DNA from: Phytopythium helicoides
Lineage: Eukaryota > Oomycota > Peronosporomycetes > Pythiales > Pythiaceae
Assembly (NCBI GenBank): GCA_024867545.1
Contig: JANFNE010000007.1
Span: 1,364,001 to 1,428,000, forward strand
Direction: 5' to 3'
DNA: 64,000 nucleotides
Shown here: positions 32,577 through 43,900 of the stretch, piece by piece
How positions within the stretch are numbered: the first letter of the stretch is position 1
Layout: each line of letters opens with the position of its first letter
Program-made: the position numbers and the translations under genes
The notes under the pieces: model-generated
What the model was told of the DNA's origin: nothing
Seen by the model: the letters and a program-made list of their open reading frames with translations, nothing else
The model's database searches: none

Positions 32577-33087
32577 GTTGGCTGCGTTGGCTGCGGTGGC
32601 TGGCGGGAGGCGGCCGATTAGGTTGTGGCACGGGGGCGATTGGTGGCGGCGGCGCTCGGCCTTTCTCTTCAACTGGTCTGATCCCCGCGGGGAAATGGAG
32701 GGGCACGGAGCCTTTTATAATTGGTATGGTGGGTTAAGGTTGTAATATACTATATATGAAAAATATATGATAGTTGACCTGTGGAAATACATCAGTTAAA
32801 CGTGCAATGTGAGAGAAGGGAAGCGCTTGTTGGGGAGGGCGGACGGCGCGAGGTAAAATCCCAGACGACAGGAGAGTAATTACGCCTTCGTAAGAGCGCG
32901 GCGTCTCGGCTCTCCGCCGATTGGCTGAAAAGGAGCAATAACGCGCGCGATTGGCTGAAATCCCGTGACTTGGCGCGCGTAAGCCGGCGCCGGCCCCCGC
33001 CTGATCCTCGAGGCAAAGCGCAAAGCTCCAAGCTCCGCCTCGCTCCGCCTCGCTCCGCCTCGCTCCGCTTCCTCCCGCCGGCCGACG
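32577..33087. promoter_or_regulatory. Bidirectional promoter region between NAP1 and the histone deacetylase
   Basis: These 511 bases separate the two divergent start codons. An AT-rich core (about 32742-32772, including TATATATGAAAAATATATGA) lies nearer NAP1. A GC-rich half near the deacetylase contains CGCTCCGCCT direct repeats (about 33044-33068). No canonical oomycete initiator is evident on either side. Confidence 0.4.
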
Positions 33088-34656
33088 ATGAGCGCGGCGA
33101 ACGGCGCGCCCGCGGCCAAGCGCCGCGTCGCCTACTTCTACGACTGTGCGTGTGGGGTTACGTACGCATGGGGGTGGGTTACGCTGCAGCTAACGGAGCG
33201 ACCGGTTGTGTGCCTCTGCAGCCGAGTTCGGCAACTACCACTACGGGCCCAACCACCCGATGAAGGTGCGCGCGTCTTGTTCGGCTTCTTGTTGAGCGTG
33301 CGTGCGTGCAGCTGACGCAATAAGCCGCCGCCTTTCTTATCGCCAGCCGCACCGCGTGCGCATGGCGCACAACCTGATCACCAACTACGGGCTCACCAAG
33401 CACATGGAGGTGTTCGTACGTGGCGGACTTGTTTCTTCTTGTTTTGCGAGGGGCTTTTTTGCGTTCTTATTAACGCAACGTGGCTCGTCTTCTTGTTCTC
33501 GGCGCGACGCCAGCGGCCGCGGCTGGTGGACTGGACGGAGCTCACGCGCTTCCACTCGGACGACTACATCCACTTCCTGCGCCTCGTGACGCCCGACAAC
33601 ATGCACGAGTACCTGCGGCAGCTGCAGCGCTTCAACGTGGGCGAGGACTGCCCCGTGTTCGACGGCGTCTACGAGCTCTGCCAGATCTCGGCCTCGGGCT
33701 CCATCGGCGGCGCGGCCAAGCTCAACGCGGGCGAGGCGGATATTGTCATCAACTACGCCGGCGGGCTGCACCACGCCAAGCGCTCCGAGGCCTCGGGCTT
33801 TTGCTACGTCAACGACTGCGTCCTGGGCATCCTCGAGCTGCTCAAGGTGCACCAGCGCGTGCTTTACATTGACATTGACATCCACCACGGCGACGGCGTT
33901 GAGGAGGCCTTCTACACCACGGACCGCGTCATGACGTGCTCCTTCCACAAGTACGGAGAGTTCTTCCCGGGCACCGGAGACCTCAAGGACGTCGGCTACG
34001 GACAGGGAAAGAACTTTGCCGTCAACTTCCCGCTGCGCGACGGAATGGACGACGAGTCCTTCACCATGATCTTCCGCGGCGTCATCTCGGAGATCATGAC
34101 GCGCTTCGCGCCAGGCGCCGTGCTGCTCCAGTGCGGCACCGACTCCATCTCGGGCGACCGCCTCGGATCCTTCAACCTATCGGCCAAGGGCCACGCGGAC
34201 TGCGTCGCTTATGTCAAGAGCTTCAACCTCCCGACCGTGGTCGTCGGCGGCGGAGGCTACACGCTGCGCAACGTGCCGCGCGTCTGGTGCTACGAGACGT
34301 CCGTGCTCGTGGGAGTCGACATCCCCGACGCGATGCCGTACAATGACTACTTTGAGTACTTTGGCCCCGAGTACCGCATCCATTTGCCCGTCAGCAATAT
34401 GGAGAACCTCAACACGCCCGCATACCTGCACGAAACGCAGCGCCAGATTGTCGAGCAGCTGCGCAACATCGAGCCTGTGCCCGGCGCGCCGTTCCAGCTC
34501 GCGCCACCCCCCATGGTTGATCCCGACCAGGAAGCAGCTGCGCGCGACCGCGAGCAGGACGACATCGAGATGGCCGATGTGTCTGGCGAGAAGCTGCAGC
34601 AGAGCGAACGCACGGCACGAGATGCACCCAGCCATGCCGCCGAGTTCTACGACTAG
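33088..34656 (+). CDS. HDAC1: Class I histone deacetylase, RPD3/HDAC1 type (4 exons)
   Basis: Exons are 33088-33145, 33222-33265, 33347-33415 and 33514-34656; all introns are GT..AG and in frame (437 residues). The protein starts [24 protein letters not shown], the classic class I opening. The active-site elements are complete: GGLHHAKR (charge-relay histidines), [12 protein letters not shown] (zinc-ligand Asp and His), [18 protein letters not shown] (second zinc-ligand Asp) and [14 protein letters not shown] (catalytic Tyr). It should deacetylate histone lysines in Sin3- or NuRD-like complexes. The C-terminal 60 residues are acidic and disordered. Confidence 0.95.
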
Positions 34657-34885
34657 GAGGGTAAGCGCAGCAAGCAAGCGCAATGTAATCAAATTGAACG
34701 GGTGGATCGAGTCTGTCATTTGGAGTCACTGTGCAGACGCTGACGCCATTGCCCCGTAGCAGTAGGGTTGTTCGGCATGTGGCTCCGCACTAGGATTGCT
34801 ACCCTCGCTACAGCAGAGCATCGCACACAACATGGAGATCAACTCGTTGCAGAGCATATGTAATGTAGCTAGAACATGAATTGAC

Positions 34886-35146
34886 TTACTGAGAGGCGCT
34901 GTCGTCGGTAAATTGCATGCGGCAACTTGCCGGATGGAGCTTGTACATGAAAGTGTTTGTGGGCATGTGTACTACATGATGTAGCCATCGGTGTTCACAG
35001 CGATTTTCTGTTGGCTCTCCTCTCCACCTTGACAAGATCAAGTACGTATCGGCTTCCTTGACACACCCCTTGATCACATTGGCTGGATTTGAATAGCAGT
35101 GTCGACAACAGAGTGTCGTTGCACCTTCGACTAGGAATACAGCCAT
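34886..35146 (-). CDS. Hypothetical small ORF
   Basis: An ATG-started 86-codon frame (VIKGCVKEADTYLILSRWRG in the middle) is rich in Cys and His (CCRHC). Composition is protein-like, but no family is recognised. It could be an exon of one gene together with 35266-35700, though I could not find convincing splice junctions. Confidence 0.25.
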   Translation of the reverse strand: MAVFLVEGATTLCCRHCYSNPANVIKGCVKEADTYLILSRWRGEPTENRCEHRWLHHVVHMPTNTFMYKLHPASCRMQFTDDSASQ

Positions 35147-35148
35147 TG

Positions 35149-35202
35149 CGCTGAGACTGCTCAGACTGGAAAATCCGCTGAGACTGCTCAGACTGGAAAA
35201 TC
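35149..35202. repeat. Two perfect 27-bp direct repeats
   Basis: Bases 35149-35175 are repeated exactly at 35176-35202; the unit begins CGCTGAGACTGCTCAGAC. The unit itself contains a near-palindrome, CTGAGACTGCTCAG. Confidence 0.9.
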
Positions 35203-35265
35203 CGACTACAGCTCGAACTCCTAGTGTTTTGCAGTTGAAGCGCTATGTTCGATGTATGTGAGAGC

Positions 35266-35700
35266 TCATAGATGGGCGGCGAAGCCTCTGGTGAGAAGAT
35301 ACGGAGCGAGAAAGCAATGAGCTCGATCCTTCCCTTGCATGAGGATTCGAGGGATAGATATAATTCTGTATGAGAGCATTGCTCGCGTCGTCTTCGCGAA
35401 GGCAAGAGATTTGGTTGTGCGTTGATGCGATGAGAGCGGGGAGATGGCATCGTTCAACGAGCTCATGCAGCTGAGGGCGATTGAAAAAGACGATTGCTGG
35501 TCACCATGATTGCACGGTACTACGGGCTTGGATCCCGCCGTAAACTGATCTAAAGCATAAGCAAAGTCGACGAGGATTCCGTCGTAAACGTACAGTACTG
35601 GAACGGCATGAGTAAAACATAATCCGAGGTCGCGATGACGAGTTTCGATCAAACCTTCGCGCTTTCTTGCCACCTTTACCATCGCAATTGGCGATGCCAT
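35266..35700 (-). CDS. Hypothetical ORF
   Basis: An ATG-started frame of 144 codons contains RHRDLGLCFTHAVPVLYVYD and later YRIISIPRILMQGKDRAH. It has a natural-looking amino-acid mix but no recognised domain, signal peptide or membrane span. An overlapping frame (35501-35965) competes with it. It may be a lineage-specific gene or a relic. Confidence 0.3.
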   Translation of the reverse strand: MASPIAMVKVARKREGLIETRHRDLGLCFTHAVPVLYVYDGILVDFAYALDQFTAGSKPVVPCNHGDQQSSFSIALSCMSSLNDAISPLSSHQRTTKSLAFAKTTRAMLSYRIISIPRILMQGKDRAHCFLAPYLLTRGFAAHL

Positions 35701-36363
35701 GTCGGCACCTGACAACGACACGGCAATGACTGATACTTGTATGTATGTCTTGAAACCACATCTTCAAGCCACGACAGCTAACTCGGAGTGCATAGATACA
35801 GTGCCGTCGGCAGTGGATGGCCGCGAACTGTGCAACGCCCGCGAGCCCCGCGTGGCCCAGCAGACTTGGCGGATATCGACAGGTGCACGTGATCGATGTG
35901 CCGATTTGCTCGGCATTCATACGATCCAGTCGCTGAAATTTCGCGCTCCCACCCCACTCTCTCACAAAACCAGGCAGATTTCTACGATGACTTGATATTT
36001 GTATGCCTTAGCTTCTCATGTTCTCATTTCTCGTTTGCAGCTGAGAATCCACGCACATACTCCGCTCCAGTCACGTGATAATCCCTGAACATTCGGAACC
36101 ACCGCTTGTCCTTCATGATGACGCCCTGCGCCTGCAACGCAACAACCCGAAAAGTGGCTTGGTCTCCGCTCGTCCATGAGCCTCCGCTGCATTTTCCTGC
36201 CGGATGGGAGCAGACATGCGAAATTCCAGCTCCAGCTGTGGCTCGCGGTGCTCTCTTGCGCTCATTATACGGCGTGCAGCTCCGGCATCCACCTCGCCAA
36301 GCTGCGTGTGCCGTCACAACGATATTTCTCGCGACGAAAGGCAGGTCGAGCTGCGTGTCGGCC

Positions 36364-37698
36364 ATGTGGCGACTCTCGTCCGTGTTGCTGCTGCTGGCGG
36401 CCACGGCGACGCCTGCGAGAGCGTTGAGCTCCGACGACTTGAGTGATTTAAGCACTGGCGCGTGGGTCGGCATCGGAGTCGGCGTGCTGGTCGTGGTGGT
36501 GCTGCTCATCTCGTGCTGTTGCTGCTGCTGCTGCGGTCGGTGCCGCAAGTCCAAGCAGGAGCCTTCGGCCACGTACGCCCAGGGTCAGGGACCGCCGTAC
36601 CAGCAACCCCCGCCGTCGCCCTACCATGTCATCGACGTGAACCAGAGCAACAAGCAGGCCCAGAACATGACGATGATGACGGCGACGGGCGAGACCACGC
36701 ATTCCTACCCGACGGGCGGTTCGACCAACAACTCGGGCGGCATGCTGTCCACGTCGCGCTCGAATGGGCTGTGGGACGACCCGGCCATCGTTGCGGCTCG
36801 CATCCCGTTCGACCGCGTCGAGCTCGGCGAGCTGCTCAGCCACGGCGGCTTCGGAGAGGTCTACCGGGGCTCGTACCGAGGTCAAGTGGTGGCCATCAAG
36901 ACGCTGCTGCCGGCCACGCGCAAGGACATGGCGCACATCGAGGCGTTCCTCGCCGAGATTAAGCTCATGGCGACGCTCGAGCACGAGAGCATCGTCAAGT
37001 TCGTGGGCGTCGCGTGGGAGTCGTTGAGCGAGTTGTACGCCCTGTCGGAGTTCATGGACGGCGGCGACCTCCGCACACTCCTGGTGTCGTACAAGGAGAG
37101 CGGTCGACCGCAGGGCTTTGACAGTGACAAAACGCGCATGGCCAAGCAAATCGCCCACGCACTCACGTATCTGCACTCGCTCGACCCGATTGTGGTGCAC
37201 CGTGACCTCAAGTCGCGTAACGTGCTGCTCACGCGCGACCTGGATGCCAAGCTAACGGACTTTGGCACTGCTCGTGAGACGGTTCTGGACAAGACCATGA
37301 CAGCGGGAGTCGGCACGAGTTTGTGGATGGCGCCGGAAGTCGTCATGGGTGAGCGCTACGGCGAGAAGGCCGACGTGTTCTCACTTGGCGTCCTGCTGGC
37401 CGAGATGGACACGCAAGAGCTGCCGTACGCACGGGCCATGTCCGGAGAAGACCCGGTGACTGGCACGGATGTGAATGGATCGCGACGAGCCCTTCCGGAG
37501 GCAGCAGTATTGCAGCTGGTTGTGCTCGGACGACTCAAGGTGGAGGTGTCGCAATGGTCTCCACCGGCAGTCCGTGGCCTCGTGGACGACTGCGTGGCTG
37601 TGGACCCGGAGTCTCGCCCCACAGCAGCTGAGGCGCTGTATCGTTTGCACACGATCGCTAAGGAGTTTGATGAGGCAAATGGGATCGTCCGGTTCTAA
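36364..37698 (+). CDS. Receptor-like TKL protein kinase with minimal ectodomain
   Basis: ATG at 36364 gives a signal peptide (MWRLSSVLLLLAATATPARA), an extracellular stub of only about a dozen residues (LSSDDLSDLSTG), one transmembrane helix (VGIGVGVLVVVVLLI) and a striking juxtamembrane SCCCCCCCGRC run, a likely palmitoylation site. A Pro/Gln/Asn-rich linker precedes the kinase domain. The domain has HGGFGEVYRG near residue 160, K179, HRDLKSRN (D281), DFG (D299) and SLWMAPE. All catalytic residues are present, so it should be an active TKL-group kinase at the membrane. With no ligand-binding domain, it must sense through a partner. Intronless, 444 residues. Confidence 0.88.
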   Translation: MWRLSSVLLLLAATATPARALSSDDLSDLSTGAWVGIGVGVLVVVVLLISCCCCCCCGRCRKSKQEPSATYAQGQGPPYQQPPPSPYHVIDVNQSNKQAQNMTMMTATGETTHSYPTGGSTNNSGGMLSTSRSNGLWDDPAIVAARIPFDRVELGELLSHGGFGEVYRGSYRGQVVAIKTLLPATRKDMAHIEAFLAEIKLMATLEHESIVKFVGVAWESLSELYALSEFMDGGDLRTLLVSYKESGRPQGFDSDKTRMAKQIAHALTYLHSLDPIVVHRDLKSRNVLLTRDLDAKLTDFGTARETVLDKTMTAGVGTSLWMAPEVVMGERYGEKADVFSLGVLLAEMDTQELPYARAMSGEDPVTGTDVNGSRRALPEAAVLQLVVLGRLKVEVSQWSPPAVRGLVDDCVAVDPESRPTAAEALYRLHTIAKEFDEANGIVRF

Positions 37699-38028
37699 GG
37701 TATATAGATGAAGATGTAGGTCTGCTTCCGGTGTAATGTTGGCGTCAAGGTTCCTTTGATAAATCAACGTCCAAAAGTATCAAAATCTTCGCTGTCCTCG
37801 ATCGTCCAGAGTTGGCAAGCATTTGAACGAGAGACAAAGGAATGGTTGGCGAACCGAAGGGAAATCAGATGATACGTCCTGAAATCTGTGGAATCAAGAT
37901 CCTGTCGATTTACTAGTGTGGCTAGTGAGCAGCAGGAGGTGCTTCTATTCCGGGGAGACTGCCAAGAGCATGAAGGTTCCGCATGCTGGCTAAGGAATCG
38001 AGTCACTCTCGTGCTCCTAGCAGCAGAC
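37699..38028. other. Intergenic region
   Basis: 330 bases between two same-strand genes, 3' UTR followed by promoter of the ARM-repeat gene. No further feature is visible. Confidence 0.4.
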
Positions 38029-40476
38029 ATGGCCCGGAGTCAGTTTGCAATTGCCAACCGCTTGCAAACAGCCCTCAACTGTATCAGCACAACGGCCCAC
38101 GCTGTTAGGCCTCTCCCTACCAACTTGGACCTCTCCAACCATCTCTTCACGGTGTGCAATCTGTATGTCGATCTCCGCTCGTCGTGTCTACTGCTTTGAA
38201 TCGGAAACTCGACCGCCATCTCCGGCACACTCTCATGCTCAAGTCCTAGTTAGAGCATCTCCACCCGGCGTTGTCACAATCAACACTGAGGACAGACCAG
38301 ACCATGATTCTGTTGAAAGCGATACAGATACAGAGCTCGACTCAACCGGAGAATTTAGCACAGAAGATGATGAAGAATTCGACAGCGAGAGCAATAGTTA
38401 TTCAATACCTTACCCAGGTTGGGAAAATTTGCACAAAATCGTGGGTCTACTACAGGACATCTCCAATATCAATGCGATCGTCGATAAAGGATGGATTCCA
38501 TGGCTCTCAAGTACGCTTCGATTCGCTTTCGATGAAAGCTTCAGTGAAAGCTACATAAACGAAGACGTAAGACCTTCCTACCTGGAGTCAGCTTGCCTCG
38601 CGCTGTGTTGCTTGTCAAAAACTTTATCGTCCCCTCATCAATTCTTTCTGGTGCACAATTTCAAGCATTTACTCAAGTTTGTGCAGTCCGCACTTGCATT
38701 TGGCTCAATTAATGGGAGAGTTGTTCAGCGCTCGCTAGAGCTCGTTACCAAAACCGTGTGTCATTTGATAGCTAATGATTCGTGTGCGATCAATTTGGCG
38801 AAATCCACAACTATCGTCAGCCAGCTCGTCGCATGCGTATGCGAGGTTTCAGAAGGCATTGTCACCATCTACACCAGAGGGTTTGCGGAATCGGCGTTGG
38901 TTGACCTTGTCAACAACATTTCAGTTAATGAAGAATTGTTCCAGCTAGTCATTACAGAACTGTTTGTCCGTAATCATCTGCTTGTTCACTTCAGATACCT
39001 ACTGGACGGCAAAGACAAGACTCACAATCTATACTACGGACCTCTAACTAGATTGTTTGATGCTGTCAGCCAAAGAATTAAATCGTCAAAGCAAGCGAAG
39101 TATGTGTATGTCGAAGTTCTAGAATATCTGTTACTCGAAGCATTGTATGGACCAAATCCCTGTTACCGATCTGAAGCTATTCAATCAGTCTATTTTCTGT
39201 CTATCCGCGAAGCACCAAGTTTTTTGATTCAGAGATCATATGCGTGGCGCTTGTGCAGCTTGTACTAAACACCGAAGGACAACCTCTTGTAGACACAGCG
39301 TCAACCCTCAAGAATGTACTGCCGTGGCTCCTACGTGATAAAAGAGAAGAAGTGAAGAAAACCAAGGTTGTCACCGCAATCGCCACTGTCTTAAAAACTA
39401 AACGACCTAACTTCGATCTTTACAGCAACCGTATTCTGATGCAAAACTTGCTGGCAGTTCTACAGATGATATTTGAGACTGGGGAGGATTACTATATGAC
39501 TGAGTTTTCTGAAGCCAGTGGAACGAGAGCTGTTTTAATACTAATGATTGAAGAACCAGACGAGATTGTGAAGAACCCTGCCGCTGAATTACTGGCTCTC
39601 ATTGGAAATTATCCAAGTTATGTTGATCTTCGCGTGACTAAAACTCTAGTGGGCTTCCTACCTTCTTCGGGGACAGATTATTCTTCCAACCTTTTGCGGC
39701 TTTTGCTAAATCTTTCAAAGTATCAGCAAAGTGCGTGCATGATTGAAAAATCTGGTGGTATCCCGCGGTTGTTAAATATTGTTAATTTCTTGTCTCCATA
39801 CTTAAAACAAATAGTGCTTGAAACAGTTATCAACCTGATGGGTCACTTGTCTATTGAAGTGTTCGCGCATGATAGAGGGATTGAAAAGCTTCTGCATGTG
39901 ATCGAAGGTTCTAAGTTCACAAGTGACTTTCTTGAAATCAATTGCAAAATACTAGCTGTAAATGCACTACAAAACTACCTTACTATTGCTGAATATCGAG
40001 AGCGTATGATTCAAGCATCGGTTTTAAGCATCCTGGTAAACATTGTCACCAATTTCGATGACATCAACCTCCTTGCTTCGACCTACGCTGTGATTCACCA
40101 ATTTGCCAAGTATGAAGACTATCAAATAGCCATTCTATCCACAGATTGTGTTGCAGCAACCGTCCGATTTTTACAACGTTTTACGAATTCTAATACCCCC
40201 ATTTTCACCATTTATCCCACTAACTACGCTGCTGACATCCAGACCCAAACTTTGGTGTCCGCAACATCGACCCTGTATTGCCTCAGCCAAGTCCAAGACG
40301 CTCGATCCCAGCTCATTAAATTTGGTGCTCGGTCGGCTCTCCAGCACCTCGTATGCCAGGCAAACCCATCTGTACGTGATCTAGCCGTCGCTGTTCTTTA
40401 TATGCTTACTCAAAGAGGAAACGAGACACAAGAAATAAAGGATTTCAAAACGAAGATGATTCATTCGAGAGAATAG
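38029..40476 (+). CDS. ARM/HEAT-repeat protein with one frame break
   Basis: Exon 1 is 38029-38162 and exon 2 starts at 38254 (GTATGT..TTAG), giving MARSQFAIANRLQTALNCIS…TVCNLASPPGVV. The main frame stops at 39268. The next frame continues with the same kind of sequence from 39220-39225, where a T6 run in AGTTTTTTGATT lacks one T; restoring one base would make a single protein of roughly 780 residues. Residues 75-105 are acidic; everything after is alpha-helical ARM/HEAT-like repeats (for example ILVNIVTNFDDINLLASTYA). It is clearly lower in GC than its neighbours. Function unknown, probably a scaffold. The break may be a sequencing error, a real mutation, or a -1 recoding site (T TTT TTG). 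Confidence 0.65.
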
Positions 40477-40970
40477 GAAAATCTCAAAGAAATCGCAAAA
40501 GGTACCAAGAAGTAGCGTAGCGATAATGCACCAAAAACGCGGATACGGGTGCTAAGCATCCATTCACCCACACTTTCCAATAGCACAGTTTAATGATAGA
40601 GATTACTTAGATAATTACAGCGGGCACGTGGCCAGCATGCATTTGAAATAAAGCGAACAGACCCAACTTGCATCTGATTTGCAGCTTAATCATGCAAGCG
40701 CAGAAGAAGTAGAGTTGAGAGCAGCGTGCTTTCAATCGAAGACGGATGGCCTCAAGTTGAGGCCATCCGTGCACGTTGGAAAACTGGTAAATGACTCGAA
40801 ACTGCTCTACATCTGTATCTGCTGAGACTTATAATCTCATCGTCACAGCATAGAGTGTTCGCTACAAGCACAACCACGTCTCACAATCGCTGGAACGCTT
40901 TATTTGCTCAATCATATGCAAGTCCAATAAACCGTATTACGGATGACCCCGAGCGTACGTTCCCATGCAC
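40477..40970. other. Convergent 3' intergenic region
   Basis: Non-coding space between the ARM-repeat gene and the PDR transporter. It contains the 29-base palindrome listed next and nothing else I can identify. Confidence 0.4.
40742..40770. repeat. 29-bp perfect palindrome (14-bp arms, 1-bp centre)
   Basis: ACGGATGGCCTCAA (40742-40755), a single G, then its exact reverse complement TTGAGGCCATCCGT (40757-40770). It sits between two convergent genes. Because the arms meet at one base it would form a cruciform rather than a stable RNA hairpin loop. Confidence 0.9.
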
Positions 40971-43900
40971 CTAGCGCTTCTGGTGATTCACAAATCGCAA
41001 GGCCAGCATTGCTAGTACCCGAACAACCACAATGTAGAGTACGAGCGCGCCAAAGTTCTGCGCAATCTCGTCGTGCTGGAGGTTGAACACATCCTCCACA
41101 AGCTGCTTCACAGTCACATGCCCGATCGAAACTGGCGTGTCCTCCAGAGGTTGGCAACCTGGTTCTGGGCCGACGTTAGCGTATGCACCCGTACCAACAT
41201 CTAGGACGGGTGTCGTCGAGCAATCAGCATACACAAGCGCGCCAAGAATTGCAAAGGCATACCGATGCGGCGTAATTGTGTACAACCATTGGTAGCCGCT
41301 GGGAATGTCATTGCCAGGTGGGTTGAAACCGACAAAGAGAAAGAAGATGGTGGCAACAACTGATCCCGTGAGGGCCGCCGTGACGATGTTTGGAAGAGCA
41401 ATTGCGAGTAGGTGGCCGGTATAAACGTCTGCTAGGATTGAGAGCGACGTGGCGAGCCAGAAAAGCACAAACTTGGCCACACCAGTGAAGTCCATGAAGA
41501 GAAAGAGCAGCCCTGAGATGATGAGACCCTTGAAAAACACATACGGGATCTCGATGAGTGTGCCCGCGACAAAGTACCAAAGCGAGTTGTAGGTCTGCGC
41601 GGATCTCTCTCGGTAGAATGCTGCACGGTCTTGAATGACGAATGCGATCGAGCTATTGAACGACACAAAACCTTGGAACTGAAATGAGACGAAGATTAAT
41701 CCTAGCCCAGAGCAGATTCCCTGGTATGTCGTTGTCGACAGTTTCAGCGAAGACAAGCCCAGTAACACGAGACTGCCGAGTGCGACACCGAAGATAGTAA
41801 GAGTGTGTGCTGGCGAGCGCCAATACATGCCCATGAAGCGTTGAAGCAGGTACTGTAGCTGCGTCATCGATGAAGCTGCACGCTTGCTGCTAAATGTCGG
41901 CACCAAAAGTGAAGTCGATGGAATACCAACACCTTCCTGTTCGAGATATGCATCCATCTGAGACTTGAGTGTACTCTCGCTGAATAGCTTTGGGAAATCG
42001 ATCGCATCGGTGGTGCTTGCTTCGATGTTTACACCGGCGCCAATGCACTCAAGCATCCACGCCGCAGGATTCTGTCCTTCAACCAGCTGTGGCACACCCG
42101 GTATAGCCTCGAAGTACGAAATAAGCGTTTTACAATTGTCTCCCAGCTCTCCAAAGTACACTGTCTCACCCCCGCGCTTGAGCAGTAGCAAATTATCGAA
42201 AGCACTAAACACTTGGTAGGATGGCTGGTGGATTGTACAGACAACGGTGCGACCTGAGTCGGCGACTTTGCGGATCCCGTCCACAATGAGCTTCGCAAAG
42301 CGAGCGTCCAATCCACTCGTGGGTTCATCTAAGAAGAGTACACTCGGTTGGGCGGCCAGCTCCACGCCGATCGTCAAGCGCTTCATTTGCTCCATCGAGC
42401 TCCCACGCACCATCTGGTTGGCGATATTTCTTAGGCCGAGCAGATCCAGACACTCGTCCACTGAGGCTAATTTGGCTTCTGCTGTAACATTGCTTCCCTG
42501 ACGCAGGAAGGCGCTAAAGGTGAGAGCCTCTCGGAATGTTGCGGTCTCCGAATGAATGTCCATCTGCTCGCAGTAGCCAGTGCATCGGCGGATGGAGAGA
42601 TCTGTGGCCTCGTGCCCGTTCAACAAGATCTTGCCACGAACTCGTCCAGTATTCTTTCTGCCAGCAATCACGTCGATGAGCGTTGTCTTTCCAGCTCCTG
42701 AAGACCCCATCAGCGCAGTGATAGTACCAGGTCTGGCAAAGCCGTTGACCCCCTTGAGTAAATTGATCGATTCTTTTGGCATGTGCGGGTTTGGAACGGA
42801 GTACCACAAATCCTTGAATGCTAGCGTCACCGGCTCGAAGACAGGCTTCTCGTGGCCCGAAACTTCAATTTTCACGGCGTTATCTTGAAAGTTCGTATGT
42901 GATCCCTGACGAGTGCGACTAGCGTTATTTGGAGTGGCCAACAGGTAATGACTTGTATCATGAGTGTGATCAGCCACTGGCGCTCTCTTGGCCCCAAAGT
43001 CGCTATCGTACCGCTTGTACTCGAGAGCAAAGTAGCTGAGCACCATGAAGATGAAAGTCACAACGAGAAGAAAGACGATTCCATAGACGACCCATCCTTT
43101 GTCCGTGGGAATGTCGTAGGTGCTGAGGTAGTACTCACCCATGGTCTTGTTGAACTGGCTGCAGTAGTCGATCCCTTCGTACACGCACACATCAAGTGTG
43201 TCGGAGCGATATTGAGTGATAGCAAGCGCACGGAAAGCCCACGCGATCGGGTTGATCCAGTAGAGCCAGACGAGGTAGTCCGGGATCTGACTTCTTGTCA
43301 CTACGAAGCCAGAAAAGACGAATACAATCTGGAGAGTTCCCAAAGTCAGCGGGTTAGCGATGTAGATGTTTGGGGAGATAGCAGTGACGAAGAAGAAAAT
43401 GAACACCGCTGCTATGACGGTGAGGAAAATAATGAGCTCGTAGAGAATGAAGGTGCTAGCGCTGGCTTCAAGCCCGGAGATCCAGTACAAGAAGGCGCCA
43501 AAGACGCAGCTTTCAGGGAGTGCCAGCGGAATCTGGCTGATGAACGTCGAGAATATATATGCAGACGTCTGGAAGAAGTTGGCGGCTCGCTGCTTGTAAA
43601 AGATTTCTCGCATGGTGATGAATGTTGCAAGCTGCGACGTTTGCTCAAAGAGCGGGAACATGACGGATATGAATAGCAGCCCCAACGTCACGGACGCGTT
43701 GGATGGCTTTGCGTTCATGAAATCTGTCCCGCAAACGATGGCTGCGATAAGAACAAGAATAATGCGGCTCCGCAGTGTCATCGAGTCCCGCACGGTTAGC
43801 AGCAGTTGACGTCGAACTAGCGTTAGCGTGTTGACCCACGCTGATTGCTGGAACTGTGGCACAGAGCGAACATCGGCGAGCAGTCTCGGATCGACAGAAG

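Larger units (their letters stand above)
34657..36363. other. Intergenic region with unassigned minus-strand ORFs
   Basis: Between the deacetylase and the receptor-like kinase only short minus-strand frames and a 27-bp tandem repeat are visible (listed separately). In-frame sequence upstream of the kinase ATG runs back to 36106 and could be 5' UTR. Confidence 0.35.

Noticed and set aside
31737..32621. 294-residue plus-strand frame over NAP1
   Set aside because: Leu/Val/Arg-rich antisense shadow of the NAP1 exon.
42948..43676. 242-residue plus-strand frame inside the PDR gene
   Set aside because: Antisense to TMD1 of the transporter; acidic composition is a by-product of hydrophobic codons on the other strand.
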